This document shows positions 6,634 to 14,245 of a stretch of 23,826 bases of DNA, piece after piece. The notes beneath the pieces were generated by a model. The model did not search any database. It was given only the letters and a program-made list of their open reading frames with translations, and was not told the DNA's origin. This stretch comes from an uncultured Duganella sp. (GTDB taxonomy: Bacteria; Pseudomonadota; Gammaproteobacteria; Burkholderiales; Burkholderiaceae). The translations under genes and the position numbers were made by a program. The stretch covers positions 1-23,826 of the forward strand of contig CAMLSG010000065.1 of the NCBI GenBank assembly GCA_946482635.1, written 5' to 3'. Position 1 is the first letter of the stretch; each line of letters opens with the position of its first letter.

Positions 6634-7647
6634 ATGACACGCTCGCCGAATGACCAACTGGAAGACGACTCGATTCCTGAGGAATTCCCGGACGAGCCGA
6701 TCGATGAAGTAGCCATCGATTCCATGGAACCGGACGGCGAGGTTGCGGTTGAAGGCGCCAGCGCCGTCCTCGAAACTGTCGACGAACTGAAAAAGGTGCT
6801 GGCGGCGGAGCTCTCCACCGACACTACCCAGCACTACCTGAACCAGATTGGCACCCGTCCCTTGCTGACGGCGCAGCAGGAAGTGCATTTCGCGACCCTG
6901 GCCAAGCAGGGCGATTTTTCCGCCCGCCAGACCATGATCGAGCACAACCTGCGGCTGGTGGTGTCGATCGCCAAGCACTACATCAACCGCGGCGTGGTCC
7001 TGCTCGACATGATCGAGGAGGGCAATATCGGCCTGATGCGCGCCATCGACAAGTTCGAGCCGGAGCGCGGCTTCCGCTTCTCTACCTATGCCACCTGGTG
7101 GATCCGCCAGAGCATCGAGCGCGCCATCATGAACCAGGCGCGCACGGTGCGCCTGCCGGTGCACATGGTGCGTGAACTGAACCAGATCCTGCGCGGGAAG
7201 TACCACCTGGAGGCGCAGCACCACAACGGCAAGGATGCCACGGCCGAGGATATTGCCGACCTGGTGGGGCGGCCGGTGGAAGAGGTGCAGGATATCCTGG
7301 CCCTGTCCGAACATGCCACCTCGCTCGATGCACCGCTGGATAACGATCCCCAGTCGTCGCTGATGGACATGCTGCCGGGCGATTCCGAGGATTCGCCGGA
7401 CGCACGCGCCGAGCACCACGAGATGACGGTGCTGGTGCGCGACTGGCTGACCAAGTTGCCGGACAAGCAGCGTATCGTCATCATGCGGCGGTTCGGGCTG
7501 GATAACGACGATCCGGCCACGCTGGAAACCCTGGCCGAGGAAATGGGCGTGACCCGCGAGCGGGTGCGCCAGATCCAGCAGGAAGCGCTGGTCAAGCTGA
7601 AGCGGGCCATGGCGGCGCGCGGCGTGGTTCGCGATTCGCTTCTCTGA
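6634..7647 (+). CDS. rpoS: RNA polymerase sigma factor RpoS (sigma-38)
   Basis: 337 residues. An acidic N-terminal segment (about 1-60) is followed by sigma region 1.2 ([21 protein letters not shown], about 63-83). Region 2 has [13 protein letters not shown], the core-binding [22 protein letters not shown] and the -10-recognition [18 protein letters not shown]. Region 3 spans about 175-260. Region 4 ends with the helix-turn-helix [20 protein letters not shown] at about 290-309. These place it in the group 1/2 sigma-70 family, and its position just after nlpD identifies it as RpoS, the general stress and stationary-phase sigma factor, and not RpoD. The start lies 10 nt after the nlpD stop; the ribosome-binding site is weak. 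The stop codon runs directly into a large palindrome that probably terminates transcription. Confidence 0.96.
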   Translation: MTRSPNDQLEDDSIPEEFPDEPIDEVAIDSMEPDGEVAVEGASAVLETVDELKKVLAAELSTDTTQHYLNQIGTRPLLTAQQEVHFATLAKQGDFSARQTMIEHNLRLVVSIAKHYINRGVVLLDMIEEGNIGLMRAIDKFEPERGFRFSTYATWWIRQSIERAIMNQARTVRLPVHMVRELNQILRGKYHLEAQHHNGKDATAEDIADLVGRPVEEVQDILALSEHATSLDAPLDNDPQSSLMDMLPGDSEDSPDARAEHHEMTVLVRDWLTKLPDKQRIVIMRRFGLDNDDPATLETLAEEMGVTRERVRQIQQEALVKLKRAMAARGVVRDSLL

Positions 7648-7701
7648 AACCGGAAGTGCGGTGTCAGACCCCGCGGGTCTGACACCGGGTTACCGGTTTT
7701 T
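7647..7701 (+). terminator. rpoS-distal palindrome: REP-like hairpin inside a U-tailed stem
   Basis: The inner stem is CGGTGTCAGACCC (7659-7671) paired perfectly with GGGTCTGACACCG (7675-7687) around a 3-nt loop. An outer stem AAACCGG (7647-7653) pairs with CCGGTTT (7693-7699), with 5-nt internal bulges on each side and a run of T at 7697-7701. The structure begins at the last base of the rpoS stop codon, so it should act as its terminator. The inner GTGTCAGACCC palindrome resembles dispersed REP-like repeats of Oxalobacteraceae (recall, unverified). Confidence 0.7.
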
Positions 7702-7720
7702 GCTATCATAGCGGGCTTTG

Positions 7721-7735
7721 GGCGCGCAACGCGCC
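7721..7735 (+). promoter_or_regulatory. Small GC hairpin in the rlmD leader
   Basis: GGCGCG, a 3-nt loop and CGCGCC form a 6-bp stem 20 nt before the rlmD start. A possible -10 box TATCAT stands at 7704-7709, without a convincing -35. No clear Shine-Dalgarno sequence lies between hairpin and ATG. Function is unknown; it may be chance in GC-rich DNA. Confidence 0.25.
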
Positions 7736-7754
7736 GGCTGCAACCTTAATCGCT

Positions 7755-9095
7755 ATGCAAGACACAATCGTCGAAATCAAATCCCTGGACATGGATGCCC
7801 GTGGCGTTGGCCACATCGAGAACGAAGACGGCTCGCCGGGCAAGGTCGTCTTCATCGAAGGCGCGCTGCCGGGCGAGAAAGTCAGCTTCGAGCTGCTGCG
7901 CAAGAAGAAGAACTGGGAGCAGGGCCGCATGACCGCGCTGCACAAGGAATCGTCGATGCGCGTCAAGCCGAAGTGCGAGCACTTCGAGATTTGCGGCGGC
8001 TGCTCCATGCAGCACCTGGAAGCTTCGGCCCAGGTGGCGATCAAGCAGCGCGTGCTGGAAGACAACCTGTGGCACCTGTCCAAGGTCAAGTCCGACACCA
8101 TGATGCGCCCGATGTACGGCCCAACCTGGGGCTACCGCTATCGCGCGCGCCTGTCCTCGCGCTATGTGGCCAAGAAGGGCACGGTACTGGTCGGCTTCCA
8201 CGAGAAAAAGTCGGTATTCGTGGCCGACATCCAGAGCTGCCAGATCCTGCCGAAGCACGTGTCGGACATGATGATGCCGCTGCGCGCCCTGATCCACTCG
8301 CTGACCATCTTCGACAAGGTGCCGCAGATCGAACTGGCCGTCGGCGAAGACAATACCGTGCTGGTGATGCGCAATATGGTGCCGCTGGGCGAGGGCGACG
8401 AAGACAAGCTGAAGGCCTTCGCCGACGAATACAAGATCCAGTGGTGGCTGCAGCCTAAAGGCCCGGACACTGCTTACCCGTTCTACCCGGCCGGCAAGGA
8501 ACTGTATTACACGCTGCCGGAATTCGGCATCAAGATGCCGTTCAAGCCGACCGATTTCACCCAGGTGAACCACCACATCAACCGCGTGCTGGTGCACAAG
8601 GCGCTGCGCCTGCTGGACGTGCAAAAGGACGAGCGCGTGGCCGACCTGTTCTGCGGCCTGGGCAACTTCACGCTGCCGCTGGCGACCCAGGCGCGCGAAG
8701 TCGTGGGTATTGAAGGTTCGACCGCGCTGACCGAGCGCGCGCTGTCCAACGCCAAGGTTAACGGCGTTGACGGCCACACCACTTTCCAGTGCCGTAACCT
8801 GTTCGAGATCACCAAGGATGACCTGATCGCCCTCGGCAAGTTCGACCGCATGCTGATCGACCCGCCGCGCGACGGCGCCATGGCCTTGTCGCTGGCGCTG
8901 GCTGAACTGAAGGAAAGCAACCCGGACATGCTGCCAAAGCGTATCGTCTACGTCTCCTGCTCGCCATCGACCCTGGCGCGCGATGCCGGCGTGCTGGTGC
9001 ACCGTGCCGGCTACCGCATGTCGCAGGCGGGCGTGATGAACATGTTCCCGCACACCTCCCACGTGGAATCGATGGCGGTGTTCGACCTCGTGTAA
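7755..9095 (+). CDS. rlmD: 23S rRNA (uracil(1939)-C5)-methyltransferase RlmD
   Basis: 446 residues, the usual RlmD length. The N-terminal ~65 residues form a TRAM RNA-binding domain. Cys74, Cys80 and Cys83 (CEHFEICGGCSMQH) and Cys162 (QSCQIL) are the four ligands of the [4Fe-4S] cluster that distinguishes RlmD from many related m5U methylases. VADLFCGLGNFTLPLA at 295-310 is the SAM-binding motif, MLIDPPRDG at 366-374 is the motif IV region, and Cys402 in YVSCSPSTLARD is the catalytic nucleophile. It methylates U1939 (E. coli numbering) of 23S rRNA using SAM. The start at 7755 gives a complete TRAM domain. The gene is separated from rpoS by the palindrome and ends 3 nt from the convergent small membrane-protein gene. 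Confidence 0.95.
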   Translation: MQDTIVEIKSLDMDARGVGHIENEDGSPGKVVFIEGALPGEKVSFELLRKKKNWEQGRMTALHKESSMRVKPKCEHFEICGGCSMQHLEASAQVAIKQRVLEDNLWHLSKVKSDTMMRPMYGPTWGYRYRARLSSRYVAKKGTVLVGFHEKKSVFVADIQSCQILPKHVSDMMMPLRALIHSLTIFDKVPQIELAVGEDNTVLVMRNMVPLGEGDEDKLKAFADEYKIQWWLQPKGPDTAYPFYPAGKELYYTLPEFGIKMPFKPTDFTQVNHHINRVLVHKALRLLDVQKDERVADLFCGLGNFTLPLATQAREVVGIEGSTALTERALSNAKVNGVDGHTTFQCRNLFEITKDDLIALGKFDRMLIDPPRDGAMALSLALAELKESNPDMLPKRIVYVSCSPSTLARDAGVLVHRAGYRMSQAGVMNMFPHTSHVESMAVFDLV

Positions 9096-9098
9096 AGT

Positions 9099-9431
9099 TC
9101 AGGCCAGGCGGGACAGGATGGTCGCCATGCCGCTGGCCAGGCCGACCATCCCGAGCAGGATGGCGACCAGGAGTCCGATGATCCAGCGCTGCCCTTGCTC
9201 CAGCGCGACAATGCGCGCGGTCAGCCGCTGCTCCAGTTCCGCCAGGCGCGCATCCACATAGGCACGCATGCGCGTTTCCGATTCGGCGACAGCACTGGCG
9301 ATCTCAGCCCGCAGCTCTATCGCGAACTTGTCCAGGCGTTCATTCAGAAGCTTGATTTCGCAGGCGAGGTCAGGCACTCTCTGCTCCAGTTTGCGAATAC
9401 GTTCTTCGTGATCGGGGGAATCCGCTTCCAT
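9099..9431 (-). CDS. Small coiled-coil protein with C-terminal membrane anchor
   Basis: No specific family can be assigned. From the ATG at 9431 the product has 110 residues. About 10-80 is a charged heptad-like coiled coil (EERIRKLEQRV, IKLLNERLDKFAIELRAEI, ARLAELEQRLTARIVALEQG). It is followed by one transmembrane helix (WIIGLLVAILLGMVGLASGMA) ending five residues before the C-terminus. This layout resembles tail-anchored DUF1640-like or XhlA-like small proteins, but similarity at that level is generic to coiled coils. The 9431 start was chosen because GGGAG stands 7 nt upstream; a start 28 codons earlier is possible but lacks a site and adds an unusual Cys/His/Pro stretch. It is convergent with rlmD and lies downstream of the BI-1-type gene's terminator. 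Confidence 0.7.
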   Translation of the reverse strand: MEADSPDHEERIRKLEQRVPDLACEIKLLNERLDKFAIELRAEIASAVAESETRMRAYVDARLAELEQRLTARIVALEQGQRWIIGLLVAILLGMVGLASGMATILSRLA

Positions 9432-9521
9432 GATAGGCTCCCACGGGTGGCAGTGCGATAAGTGTTTGCCAATCGTGTAGCGTACGGATTGAGGTGGCGC
9501 AAAGGTGTGCGCCAAACGAAG

Positions 9522-9546
9522 AAAAGCCGGCGGATGCCGGCTTTTT
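9522..9546 (-). terminator. Bidirectional rho-independent terminator
   Basis: AAAAGCCGGC, a 4-nt loop GGAT and GCCGGCTTTTT form a GC-rich 6-bp stem extended by A/T pairs, with T runs on both strands. It lies 19 nt beyond the stop of the minus-strand BI-1-like gene and should end that transcript before the small coiled-coil gene. Confidence 0.85.
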
Positions 9547-9564
9547 CATTGGACAGCTTGTCGC

Positions 9565-10248
9565 TTATTCGCGGTCGCCAGCCAGGCCCAGCAGGTTCAG
9601 CAGGCTGGTGAAGATGTTGTACACGTCCAGGTACAGGGCCAGGGTGGCGGACACGTAGTTGGTCTCGCCGCCGTTGACGATGCGCTGCACGTCGAACAGG
9701 ATGTAAGCCGAGAACACGGCAATCACCAGCACCGAGATCACGATCGACAGCGCGCTCATGCCCAGGAAGATGTTGGCAATCGACGCCAGCAGCAGCACGA
9801 TCACGCCGGCGAACAGCCACTTGCCCATCATCGAGAAGTCGCGCTTGGTCACGGTGGCGTAGCTGGCCAGCGCGGCGAAGATGGACGCCGTGCCGCCGAA
9901 CGCGGTCATGATCAGGGTTGGGCCGTTGGCATAACCCAGGGTGCGGCTGAGCAGCGGCGTCAGCATCAGGCCCATGAAGAAGGTGAAGCCCAGCAGCAGG
10001 GCAACGCCCACGCCGGTGTCCTTGTTCTTCTCAATAGCCCAGAAGAAGCCGAATGCGACCGCCATGAACAGGATCGCGCCCATGAAGCCGCGCGGGAATG
10101 GCATGCCGAATGTCACGCCGACCACAGCGCCGAGGACGGTTGGGATCATCGACAGTGCCAGCAACCAATAGGTGTTGCGCAGCACGCGGTTGCGGATCAG
10201 TGCGTTGTCGGTGGCGACTGCGCTACCGAAATGATGTACGTTTTGCAT
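9565..10248 (-). CDS. Bax inhibitor-1/YccA-family membrane protein
   Basis: 227 residues with about seven hydrophobic helices: roughly 27-48, 52-71, 80-100, 111-132, 140-160, 165-185 and a final re-entrant or seventh segment at 205-222. The C-terminal FDVQRIVNGGETNYVSATLALYLDVYNIFTSLL block, with its acidic residues near membrane helices, is the hallmark of the BI-1 (TMBIM/UPF0005) family. Bacterial relatives include E. coli YccA, which modulates the FtsH protease, and BsYetJ, a pH-sensitive calcium leak channel. The role here is unknown; the distant FtsH modulators HflK/HflC in the same window make the YccA link worth noting, but that is only inference. The start has an excellent AAGGAGG site 9 nt upstream. 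It is transcribed divergently from ndk. Confidence 0.92.
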   Translation of the reverse strand: MQNVHHFGSAVATDNALIRNRVLRNTYWLLALSMIPTVLGAVVGVTFGMPFPRGFMGAILFMAVAFGFFWAIEKNKDTGVGVALLLGFTFFMGLMLTPLLSRTLGYANGPTLIMTAFGGTASIFAALASYATVTKRDFSMMGKWLFAGVIVLLLASIANIFLGMSALSIVISVLVIAVFSAYILFDVQRIVNGGETNYVSATLALYLDVYNIFTSLLNLLGLAGDRE

Positions 10249-10462
10249 ATTTAAATGCCTCCTTTACCAAAAAGCATAGCATGCCGCTGACCGAATGGGG
10301 ACTTTCTGGCTTAGGAAATACTTAAAAACGCTTAAGGGAAGCCCTTATAAGCCGCCCGGGAGTGTTTCCTTGGGCATAGAGGGTGAACTATGTTAAAATC
10401 TAGGGTTGATCGAGAATCTAATTTCTTCTTTTAAACCTTTCTTTTTATTGGAGTTTTTCATA
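10249..10462. promoter_or_regulatory. Divergent intergenic region between the BI-1-like gene and ndk
   Basis: 214 nt, AT-richer than the coding DNA. It holds the ribosome-binding site of the minus-strand gene, a dyad TAAGGG-AAG-CCCTTA (10333-10347), and a series of CTTA repeats around 10309-10335. The ndk promoter follows, then a pyrimidine-rich ndk leader (10424-10448). No small ORF or RNA gene could be supported. Confidence 0.5.
10370..10399 (+). promoter_or_regulatory. Probable sigma-70 promoter of ndk
   Basis: TTGGGC at 10370-10375 and TAAAAT at 10394-10399 are separated by 18 nt. Transcription would begin near 10406 and give a leader of about 57 nt rich in pyrimidines, ending in the TTGGAG ribosome-binding site. 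The call rests only on match to consensus and position. Confidence 0.55.
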
Positions 10463-10888
10463 ATGGCAATCGAACGCACCCTGTCGATCATCAAACCTGA
10501 CGCAGTAGCAAAGAACGTGATCGGCCAGATCTACAGCCGTTTCGAAGGCGCAGGCCTGAAAGTGATCGCTGCCCGCATGACCCAGCTGTCCCGCGCTGAA
10601 GCCGAAGGCTTCTACGCCGTGCACCGCGAGCGTCCTTTCTTCAAGGACCTGGTTGACTTCATGGTTTCCGGTCCTGTGATGATCCAGGTTCTGGAAGGCG
10701 AAGGCGCAATCCTGAAGAACCGCGACCTGATGGGCGCTACCGATCCGAAGAAGGCAGAAAAAGGCACCATCCGTGCTGATTTCGCTGACTCCATCGACGC
10801 CAACGCTGTTCACGGCTCCGACGCCGCTGAAACCGCTGCCGTTGAAATCGCCTACTTCTTCCCAGCACTGAACGTCTACTCCCGTTAA
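10463..10888 (+). CDS. ndk: Nucleoside diphosphate kinase
   Basis: 141 residues, the standard size for bacterial NDP kinase, which transfers the gamma phosphate of ATP to NDPs through a phospho-histidine intermediate. The N-terminal [15 protein letters not shown] is the conserved start of the fold. [14 protein letters not shown] is the core strand, and NAVHGSDA contains the active-site His117. The start is set at 10463: it has TTGGAG upstream and the family's usual N-terminus, whereas the open frame further upstream crosses the promoter. Codon use looks strongly biased (many GCT, GAA, CGC), in line with high expression. A hairpin lies between it and rlmN, so ndk is probably made in excess over the rest of the series. 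Confidence 0.97.
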   Translation: MAIERTLSIIKPDAVAKNVIGQIYSRFEGAGLKVIAARMTQLSRAEAEGFYAVHRERPFFKDLVDFMVSGPVMIQVLEGEGAILKNRDLMGATDPKKAEKGTIRADFADSIDANAVHGSDAAETAAVEIAYFFPALNVYSR

Positions 10889-10926
10889 TTTTTAGCGGTT
10901 GTAATGTAGTACAGTAGTATTGCGCC

Positions 10927-10963
10927 TTGCCCCGGGTCTTCGGTCCGGGGCAAAGCCGTTTTT
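10927..10963 (+). terminator. Hairpin with T-run between ndk and rlmN
   Basis: TTGCCCCGG (10927-10935) pairs with CCGGGGCAA (10945-10953) around a 9-nt loop. A TTTTT run begins 5 nt after the stem (10959-10963). The gap between stem and T-run makes it a leaky rather than full terminator, and rlmN begins 19 nt beyond, so it may attenuate read-through. Confidence 0.6.
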
Positions 10964-10981
10964 GAAATTGAGTAAAAAAGC

Positions 10982-12154
10982 ATGGAAACATCCCTCACCA
11001 ACCTGCTGGATTTTGATCCGGAGCAACTAGTCGCCTACTGCGCGGAGCTGGGGGAGAAGCCTTTCCGTGCCAAACAGCTGCAGCGCTGGATCCACCAGTT
11101 CGGCGCAGCCGACTTTGACAGCATGACCGACCTCGCCAAGTCCTTGCGCGAGAAGCTGAAGACGCGCGCCCACATCGTGGCGCCGGCCGTCATCAGCGAC
11201 CATACTTCCGCCGACGGCACCCGCAAATGGCTGGTGGACGTGGGCAATGGCAATGCCGTGGAAACCGTGTTCATCCCGGAAGAAAACCGCGGCACGCTGT
11301 GCATCTCGACCCAGGCCGGTTGCGCCGTGAATTGCCGTTTCTGCTCGACCGGCAAGCAGGGCTTCAACCGCAACCTGACCGTGGGCGAAATCATCGGCCA
11401 GCTGTGGATGGCTGAATTCGCACTGCGCAAAACCAAAGGCATCGAGCCCGGCCCGAAAGGCGAGCGCCAGATCACCAACGTGGTGATGATGGGCATGGGC
11501 GAGCCGCTCTTGAATTACGGACCCACCGCCACCGCGCTCAAGCTGATGCTGGACGATAACGCCTACGGCCTGTCGCGCCGCCGCGTGACCCTGTCCACCT
11601 CGGGCGTGGTGCCGATGATCGACAAGCTGTCGCAGGACGTGCCGGTGGCGCTGGCGGTATCGCTGCACGCCTCCAACGACAAGCTGCGCGACGAGCTGGT
11701 CCCGCTGAACAAGAAGTACCCGCTGAAGGAACTGCTGGCGGCGTGCAAGCGCTACCTGGAGTTCGCCCCGCGCGACTTCATCACATTCGAGTACTGCATG
11801 CTCGATAACTACAACGACTCGGACGAACACGCGCGCGAACTGATCGCGCTGGTGAACGACCCGGTGGTTGGCGTCAACTGCAAGTTCAACCTTATTCCTT
11901 TCAACCCCTTCCCGGAATCGGGCCTGCTGCGCTCCAAGAACCCGCGCATCAAGGCTTTCGCTGAAATTCTGATGAATGCGGGCATCGTAACCACCATCCG
12001 TAAGACCCGCGGCGATGATATCGACGCAGCTTGCGGCCAGTTGGCGGGCGAAGTGAAAGACCGCACCCGCGTGGCTGAACGGATGGAAAAGATGACCGAA
12101 TACCAGAAGAAGTACGGCGCCGATTTCGGCAAGATTGTGGAGATTCGTTCCTGA
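10982..12154 (+). CDS. rlmN: Dual-specificity RNA methyltransferase RlmN
   Basis: 390 residues. A small N-terminal domain (about 1-70, [16 protein letters not shown]) precedes the radical-SAM barrel. Cys114, Cys118 and Cys121 (CAVNCRFC) bind the [4Fe-4S] cluster, [11 protein letters not shown] is the SAM-binding GGEP-like motif, and Cys107 and Cys351 (AACGQLAG) are the two mechanistic cysteines that carry and resolve the methyl intermediate. RlmN makes 2-methyladenosine at A2503 of 23S rRNA and A37 of some tRNAs. All key residues are present. Its stop overlaps the pilW start (TGATG), coupling the two genes. The rlmN-pilW(pilF)-rodZ-ispG-hisS order is conserved in proteobacteria. Confidence 0.96.
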   Translation: METSLTNLLDFDPEQLVAYCAELGEKPFRAKQLQRWIHQFGAADFDSMTDLAKSLREKLKTRAHIVAPAVISDHTSADGTRKWLVDVGNGNAVETVFIPEENRGTLCISTQAGCAVNCRFCSTGKQGFNRNLTVGEIIGQLWMAEFALRKTKGIEPGPKGERQITNVVMMGMGEPLLNYGPTATALKLMLDDNAYGLSRRRVTLSTSGVVPMIDKLSQDVPVALAVSLHASNDKLRDELVPLNKKYPLKELLAACKRYLEFAPRDFITFEYCMLDNYNDSDEHARELIALVNDPVVGVNCKFNLIPFNPFPESGLLRSKNPRIKAFAEILMNAGIVTTIRKTRGDDIDAACGQLAGEVKDRTRVAERMEKMTEYQKKYGADFGKIVEIRS

Positions 12155-12969
12155 TGACCGATTTCGCTCAGCGCCGCTTCAAGTGCCTGGCCGCGGTCGT
12201 GCTGGCCGGCGTATTAGCGGGCTGCGCGACTTCGGGGCACAACCCCAGTGGCAAAGAAGATCTGAAGACCCTTTCCGACCAGACTTCCGCGCAGAAGCGC
12301 GCCGAGATCCGCCTGCAGCTTGCGATCGGCTACTTCGAGCAGGGCAATTACCCGATTGCGCTCGATGAGGTGAAAAAAGCGATCGCCGCCGATCCGCAAA
12401 ACGCCAATGGCTACAGCCTGCGCGCCATCATCTACATGCGCATGGGTGAAAAGGACCTGGCGAACGACAACTTCATGCAGGCACTGAAGCTGGCGCCGAA
12501 CGATCCGGACCTGAACAATAATTACGGCTCCTTCCTGTGCCAGAACGACCGCATCAAGGAATCGTTCAAGCACTTCGATACGGCGCTTGCCAGCCGCAAT
12601 TACCGCTCGCCGGCCGGCGCCATGAACAATGCCGGCAACTGCGCGCTGAAGATGAAGGACATCGACCTGGCGGAAAAATATCTGCTGGATGCACTGAAGC
12701 TCGCGCCGGAAGTGCCGGAAACGAATATCGGCCTGGCCAAGGTGTACTATGCGCGGCGCGACTATCCGCGCGCCAGCTTCTTTATCACGCAATTGCACAA
12801 GGTAGCGAAGCTGGATGCCCTGCCGGCCGACGTACTGTGGCTGGCGGTCAAGGTGCAGCACAAGATGGGCGACCAGGGCCTGGAGCAGGGCTTTGCGACC
12901 CAATTGCGGCGTCACCATGCCCAGTCGCCGGAGTATGCAGCGTATCAACGTGGGGCGTTTGATGAGTGA
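12154..12969 (+). CDS. pilW: Type IV pilus biogenesis/stability lipoprotein PilW (PilF)
   Basis: 271 residues. A lipoprotein signal ends in the lipobox LAGC with Cys24, so the product should be an outer-membrane lipoprotein. From about residue 48 to 250 there are consecutive tetratricopeptide repeats (QLAIGYFEQGNYPIALDEVKKAI, SLRAIIYMRMGEKDLA, NNYGSFLC, NNAGNCALKMKDIDLAEKYL and GLAKVYYARRDYPRA). This matches the PilW/PilF pilotins, which bring the secretin PilQ to the outer membrane for type IV pilus assembly. The motif NNYGSFLC is typical. The start overlaps the rlmN stop by 1 bp and is the only one giving the signal sequence. No other pilus gene is present in the window. Confidence 0.92.
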   Translation: MTDFAQRRFKCLAAVVLAGVLAGCATSGHNPSGKEDLKTLSDQTSAQKRAEIRLQLAIGYFEQGNYPIALDEVKKAIAADPQNANGYSLRAIIYMRMGEKDLANDNFMQALKLAPNDPDLNNNYGSFLCQNDRIKESFKHFDTALASRNYRSPAGAMNNAGNCALKMKDIDLAEKYLLDALKLAPEVPETNIGLAKVYYARRDYPRASFFITQLHKVAKLDALPADVLWLAVKVQHKMGDQGLEQGFATQLRRHHAQSPEYAAYQRGAFDE

Positions 12970-14230
12970 GAACGGGGAACCAATGGATTCTGAGCAGGAC
13001 AAGCCGGCCAGCCAGCAGCATGCTTCCACGCCCGGGGCAGCACTGGCAGCGGCACGCGAGGCCATGGGCCTGTCGGTCGAGCAGGTGGCCGACCAGTTGA
13101 AGCTGGCGCCGCGCCAGGTGGTGGCGATCGAGCAGGGGGATTTCGATGCCTTGCCGAACCGTGCGGTGACGCGCGGTTTCATCCGCGCCTATGCGAAGGC
13201 AATGCGGCTCGATCCGGCGCCGCTGGTGGCGATGGTGGAAGTGGAGGGGGCCGCAGGACATGCCGATGCGACCGTGCGCCCGACCAGGGTGACGGCTTCG
13301 TTCCAGGAGTCGCGCTTTCCTTCGCTGAACGAACGCAATAGCGGCAAGCCGCTGGGCGCGATTGTGGCCGGCGTTGGCGTGCTGGCCTTGCTTGGCCTGG
13401 CCGCAGCCTGGCAGATGGGCATCCTGTCGCCGCTGACGCTGGCGACCCGCGGCGGCCTGACGTCGCCGGCGGCGCCGGCCGAAGCGCCAGTGCCGGTGGT
13501 GGTGACCCAGCCGGGCGCGCAGCCCGTGGACGCGCCGATGCAGACTCAGAACGTACCGCTGATTTCGGTACCGCCGCAACCAGGCAGCAATACAGCGCCG
13601 GATGCGGTGGCTGGCGTTGGCGTCCCAGGCGCCGCCGGCGGCGTGCCCGCGCAGGCAGGCGGCGTTGTACCTGGCACTGTGCCGGCAGCGGCTCCCGGCA
13701 TGACCACCACGACCGGCGGCGTAGCTGCGCCGGCAACCGCACCTGGCGCTGCGGCAGGCAACGCAGCCGGTGCGCCTGCTGCAGGGGGAGCGCCCGTCAA
13801 CCGCGCAGCGCCGACTGTAGGCGGCGCGCCAGCAGTTGGCACCGCACCCGCTTCGCCGGGCCTGATTCCTGTCAAGCCGCCGGCGGCCGCTCCATCTCCG
13901 GCGCCAGCACCTGCACAGGGCGCCGCGCCGGTTGCGACCGCGCCGGCCGTACCTGCGGCCGTCGCCGGTGCAGCTCCGGCGGTTGGCGCCGCGGGCGGCA
14001 AGCTGGTGCTGACAGTGAAGGAAGATTCGTGGGTCGAGATTCGCCGTGCCGGCCAGCCGAACGTGACCCGCGGCACCGTGAAGGCAGGCAGTACCCAGAC
14101 CTTCAACGTGCGCGCGGATGACGTGCTGATCGTCGGCAAGCCAAGCGCCGTCAGCGCCAACCTGGCGGGCGGCAAGCTGGAACTGACGCAAGGTCCGGGC
14201 AAGTCGTACGCCCTCGTGAACATCAAGTAA
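12962..14230 (+). CDS. rodZ: Cytoskeletal/morphogenesis protein RodZ with very long Ala/Pro/Gly linker
   Basis: 422 residues. A cytoplasmic Xre-type helix-turn-helix domain spans about 25-95 (LAAAREAMGLSVEQVADQL, then RAVTRGFIRAYAKAM). A single transmembrane helix lies at 131-151. A linker of ~185 residues made almost only of Ala, Pro, Gly, Val and Thr covers about 160-345, and a C-terminal DUF4115 domain covers about 345-422 (LVLTVKEDSWVEIRRAG). RodZ links MreB filaments to the elongation machinery and helps keep the rod shape. The linker accounts for most of the extra length over E. coli RodZ. The start at 12962 overlaps pilW by 8 bp and has GGGG upstream; an alternative ATG at 12983 with its own GGGG is equally possible. 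It precedes ispG by 15 nt. Confidence 0.9.
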   Translation: MSENGEPMDSEQDKPASQQHASTPGAALAAAREAMGLSVEQVADQLKLAPRQVVAIEQGDFDALPNRAVTRGFIRAYAKAMRLDPAPLVAMVEVEGAAGHADATVRPTRVTASFQESRFPSLNERNSGKPLGAIVAGVGVLALLGLAAAWQMGILSPLTLATRGGLTSPAAPAEAPVPVVVTQPGAQPVDAPMQTQNVPLISVPPQPGSNTAPDAVAGVGVPGAAGGVPAQAGGVVPGTVPAAAPGMTTTTGGVAAPATAPGAAAGNAAGAPAAGGAPVNRAAPTVGGAPAVGTAPASPGLIPVKPPAAAPSPAPAPAQGAAPVATAPAVPAAVAGAAPAVGAAGGKLVLTVKEDSWVEIRRAGQPNVTRGTVKAGSTQTFNVRADDVLIVGKPSAVSANLAGGKLELTQGPGKSYALVNIK

Positions 14231-14245
14231 TAAGAGTAGCCAAGC

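Noticed and set aside
5640..6824. Antisense open frame opposite nlpD and the start of rpoS
   Set aside because: No motif, and both sense genes are certain.
7746..9062. Antisense open frame of about 440 codons opposite rlmD
   Set aside because: rlmD has all Fe-S and catalytic residues; the antisense product is His/Gln/Arg-rich and has no recognisable motif.
13439..13996. CRISPR or minisatellite array in the GC-rich repeats of rodZ
   Set aside because: Repeats are short and irregular, in frame and explained by an Ala/Pro/Gly linker; there are no constant-length spacers.
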